This document shows positions 62,824 through 64,000 of a DNA stretch of 64,000 nucleotides, one piece after another. The notes beneath the pieces were generated by a model. It ran no database searches, was not told the DNA's origin, and worked only from the letters and a program-made list of their open reading frames with translations. The position numbers were made by a program, and so were the translations under genes. Every line of letters starts with the position of its first letter. Within the stretch, counting starts at the first letter, position 1. The stretch comes from Hymenobacter sp. DG25B (lineage in GTDB: Bacteria; Bacteroidota; Bacteroidia; Cytophagales; Hymenobacteraceae): contig NZ_CP010057.1 in the NCBI RefSeq assembly GCF_000801315.1, forward strand, positions 62,001 through 126,000. The letters run 5' to 3'.

Positions 62824-63936
62824 ATGAGTACGACCGCACGGCCCCTGGAACGGCAACTATCTCCGCCCCTGGTGAGCGGCTCCACCATTGCCCTGGCGTG
62901 GCTGCTGTTCAGCGGGTTCATGGTGCTGCTGATTTTTGTGCAGAACCTCTCGGCCGGCACGCCCACTGACTGGCGCGAGGCCCTGGGCGGGCGGCTGTTG
63001 CACGGCCTGATTTGGGGCCTGCTCACGCCAGTGGTGTTCGCCCTGGCGGCCCGCTTCAACCTCACCGAACGCCGGCACCGCCTCTGGCACCTGCTGGCCC
63101 ACGCGGCGGCTAGCTACGTCCTGACCTTGGTGTACCGCCTGGGCTACGCCGCCGTGATGCACGGCAGCGGGGCCACGCCGGGCGGCTTCTCCCTGCATAC
63201 CGTTGTGGCCAATGCCAACAACTGGGTGCCCATCTACTGGATGCTGCTGTGCATCGCCTACGCCGTGCAGTACCGCGAGCGGTACCGCGAAGGCCGGGTG
63301 CGGGCCGCCCAGCTCGAAACCCAGCTGGTGCAGGCCCAGCTGCAGGCCCTGAAAATGCAGCTTCAGCCGCACTTTCTCTTCAACTCGATGAACGCCGTCT
63401 CAGCCCTGATGACCCAGGACGTGAAGGCCGCCCGGCGCATGTTGGCCCAGCTCAGCCAGTTTCTGCGGCTGGTGCTGGAAGGCACCGACGAGCAGGAGGT
63501 GACCCTGGAACAGGAGCTGCGCCTCACGCGCCTCTACCTCGAAATCGAGCAAACCCGCTTCCCCGACCGGCTAGCCGTGCGCTACGACATCGCCCCCGAT
63601 ACCGAGGGCGCGCTGCTGCCTGCCCTGCTGCTGCAGCCGGTGGTGGAAAACGCCGTGCGCCACGGCCTGGCGCCCCGCGCCGGGGCCGGCGAGCTGGCCG
63701 TGCGGGCCGAAAAACAGGGCGACCGACTCGTGCTGCAAGTGCACGACAACGGCCAGGGCGCGGCCGATACCGCCGCCCGGGGCATCGGCCTGCGCAACCT
63801 GGAAAGCCGCCTGACTACGCTCTACGGCCCAGACTACGCCCTGGCGGTGGAGTCGGCCCCGGCGTGCGGCTACTGCCTGCGCCTGTCCATCCCGTTCCGG
63901 CTGGCAGCGGCCGGGGTTACGCATCTATCCGCATGA
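62824..63936 (+). CDS. LytS-type sensor histidine kinase
   Basis: A 370-residue kinase with four N-terminal transmembrane helices (about residues 19-145), a coiled segment (LETQLVQAQLQALKMQ) and a His_kinase domain with LQPHFLFNSMNAVSAL, followed by an HATPase_c fold with LLLQPVVENAVRHGL and GIGLRNLESRL. It phosphorylates the following LytTR-type regulator. TACCTTTA just upstream may be its -7 element. Confidence 0.9.
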   Translation: MSTTARPLERQLSPPLVSGSTIALAWLLFSGFMVLLIFVQNLSAGTPTDWREALGGRLLHGLIWGLLTPVVFALAARFNLTERRHRLWHLLAHAAASYVLTLVYRLGYAAVMHGSGATPGGFSLHTVVANANNWVPIYWMLLCIAYAVQYRERYREGRVRAAQLETQLVQAQLQALKMQLQPHFLFNSMNAVSALMTQDVKAARRMLAQLSQFLRLVLEGTDEQEVTLEQELRLTRLYLEIEQTRFPDRLAVRYDIAPDTEGALLPALLLQPVVENAVRHGLAPRAGAGELAVRAEKQGDRLVLQVHDNGQGAADTAARGIGLRNLESRLTTLYGPDYALAVESAPACGYCLRLSIPFRLAAAGVTHLSA

Positions 63937-64000
63937 GGCCCATCCGCACGCTGCTGGTCGACGACGAGCCGCTGGCGCGCAGCCTGCTGCGGGAGCTGCT
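63933..64000 (+). CDS. Response regulator (LytR-type), N-terminal fragment
   Basis: MRPIRTLLVDDEPLARSLLREL, the start of a receiver domain (LVDDEPLAR), running off the right edge. The ATGA overlap with the kinase stop is typical of a coupled two-component pair. The DNA-binding part is outside the window. Confidence 0.85.
   Translation, partial: MRPIRTLLVDDEPLARSLLREL

Overview
The window reads as a high-GC member of the Bacteroidota, most like Hymenobacter and relatives (inference). The conjugation genes have the gene content and order of Bacteroidota tra modules (traA, traB, traE, traF, traG, traI, traJ, traK, traM, traN). Several upstream regions carry the Bacteroidota -7 element TAnnTTTG. 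The DNA is probably a conjugative plasmid or integrative conjugative element carrying an arsenic and copper resistance island. No tRNA, rRNA, CRISPR array or complete insertion sequence was seen.

Layout. 1-1468 (minus): coupling-protein start, relaxase and small mobilization protein. 1469-2160: candidate oriT and a GCAAC-rich repeat tract. 2165-17189 (plus): transfer operon from traA to traN, interrupted by a TPR histidine kinase and LytTR regulator; traI is duplicated, while traH and traL are not seen. 17219-21234 (minus): DUF4942-type methyltransferase, HTH protein, two VbhA-like antitoxin candidates and a Fic protein. 21479-21596: a perfect 39-bp inverted repeat. 21761-25898 (plus): arsenic operon with a double operator, arsR, DUF6428 protein, metallophosphoesterase, arsN1-type acetyltransferase, ACR3 pump and arsC. 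26261-29712: DUF4238 protein and a two-gene minus-strand unit of nuclease-like proteins. 29811-58163: copper/heavy-metal island with copA, cupredoxin, HMA-AraC regulator, DUF305 and DUF4396 proteins, a CusCBA-type efflux operon, a Csp-like copper-storage protein, an HMA chaperone, Met-rich proteins and a multicopper oxidase fused to a CopB-like barrel. Solitary genes with FRG, PD-(D/E)XK-like and HNH domains sit between the metal genes. 58453-63936: a small secreted protein, a tyrosine recombinase with a palindromic site, a DUF932 protein, a Tn3 transposase remnant and a LytS/LytR-type two-component pair that runs off the window.

How the parts work together. ArsC reduces arsenate, ACR3 exports arsenite and the ArsN1-like enzyme would acetylate organoarsenicals. 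CopA moves Cu(I) from cytoplasm to periplasm; the RND pump exports it; the multicopper oxidase, Csp and Met/His-rich proteins oxidise or buffer it. A 15-bp motif recurs at five places in the copper island, mostly upstream of copper genes, and is proposed here as the binding site of the HMA-AraC regulator.

Caution on sequence quality: eight genes (traA, traJ twice, traK, the RND adaptor, the RND pump, the multicopper oxidase and the 58453 gene, with traJ counted as two events in one gene, so seven genes and eight events) are each broken by what looks like loss of exactly one base, and no gene shows a gain. This is what uncorrected homopolymer undercalling would give, so these genes may be intact in the real molecule.
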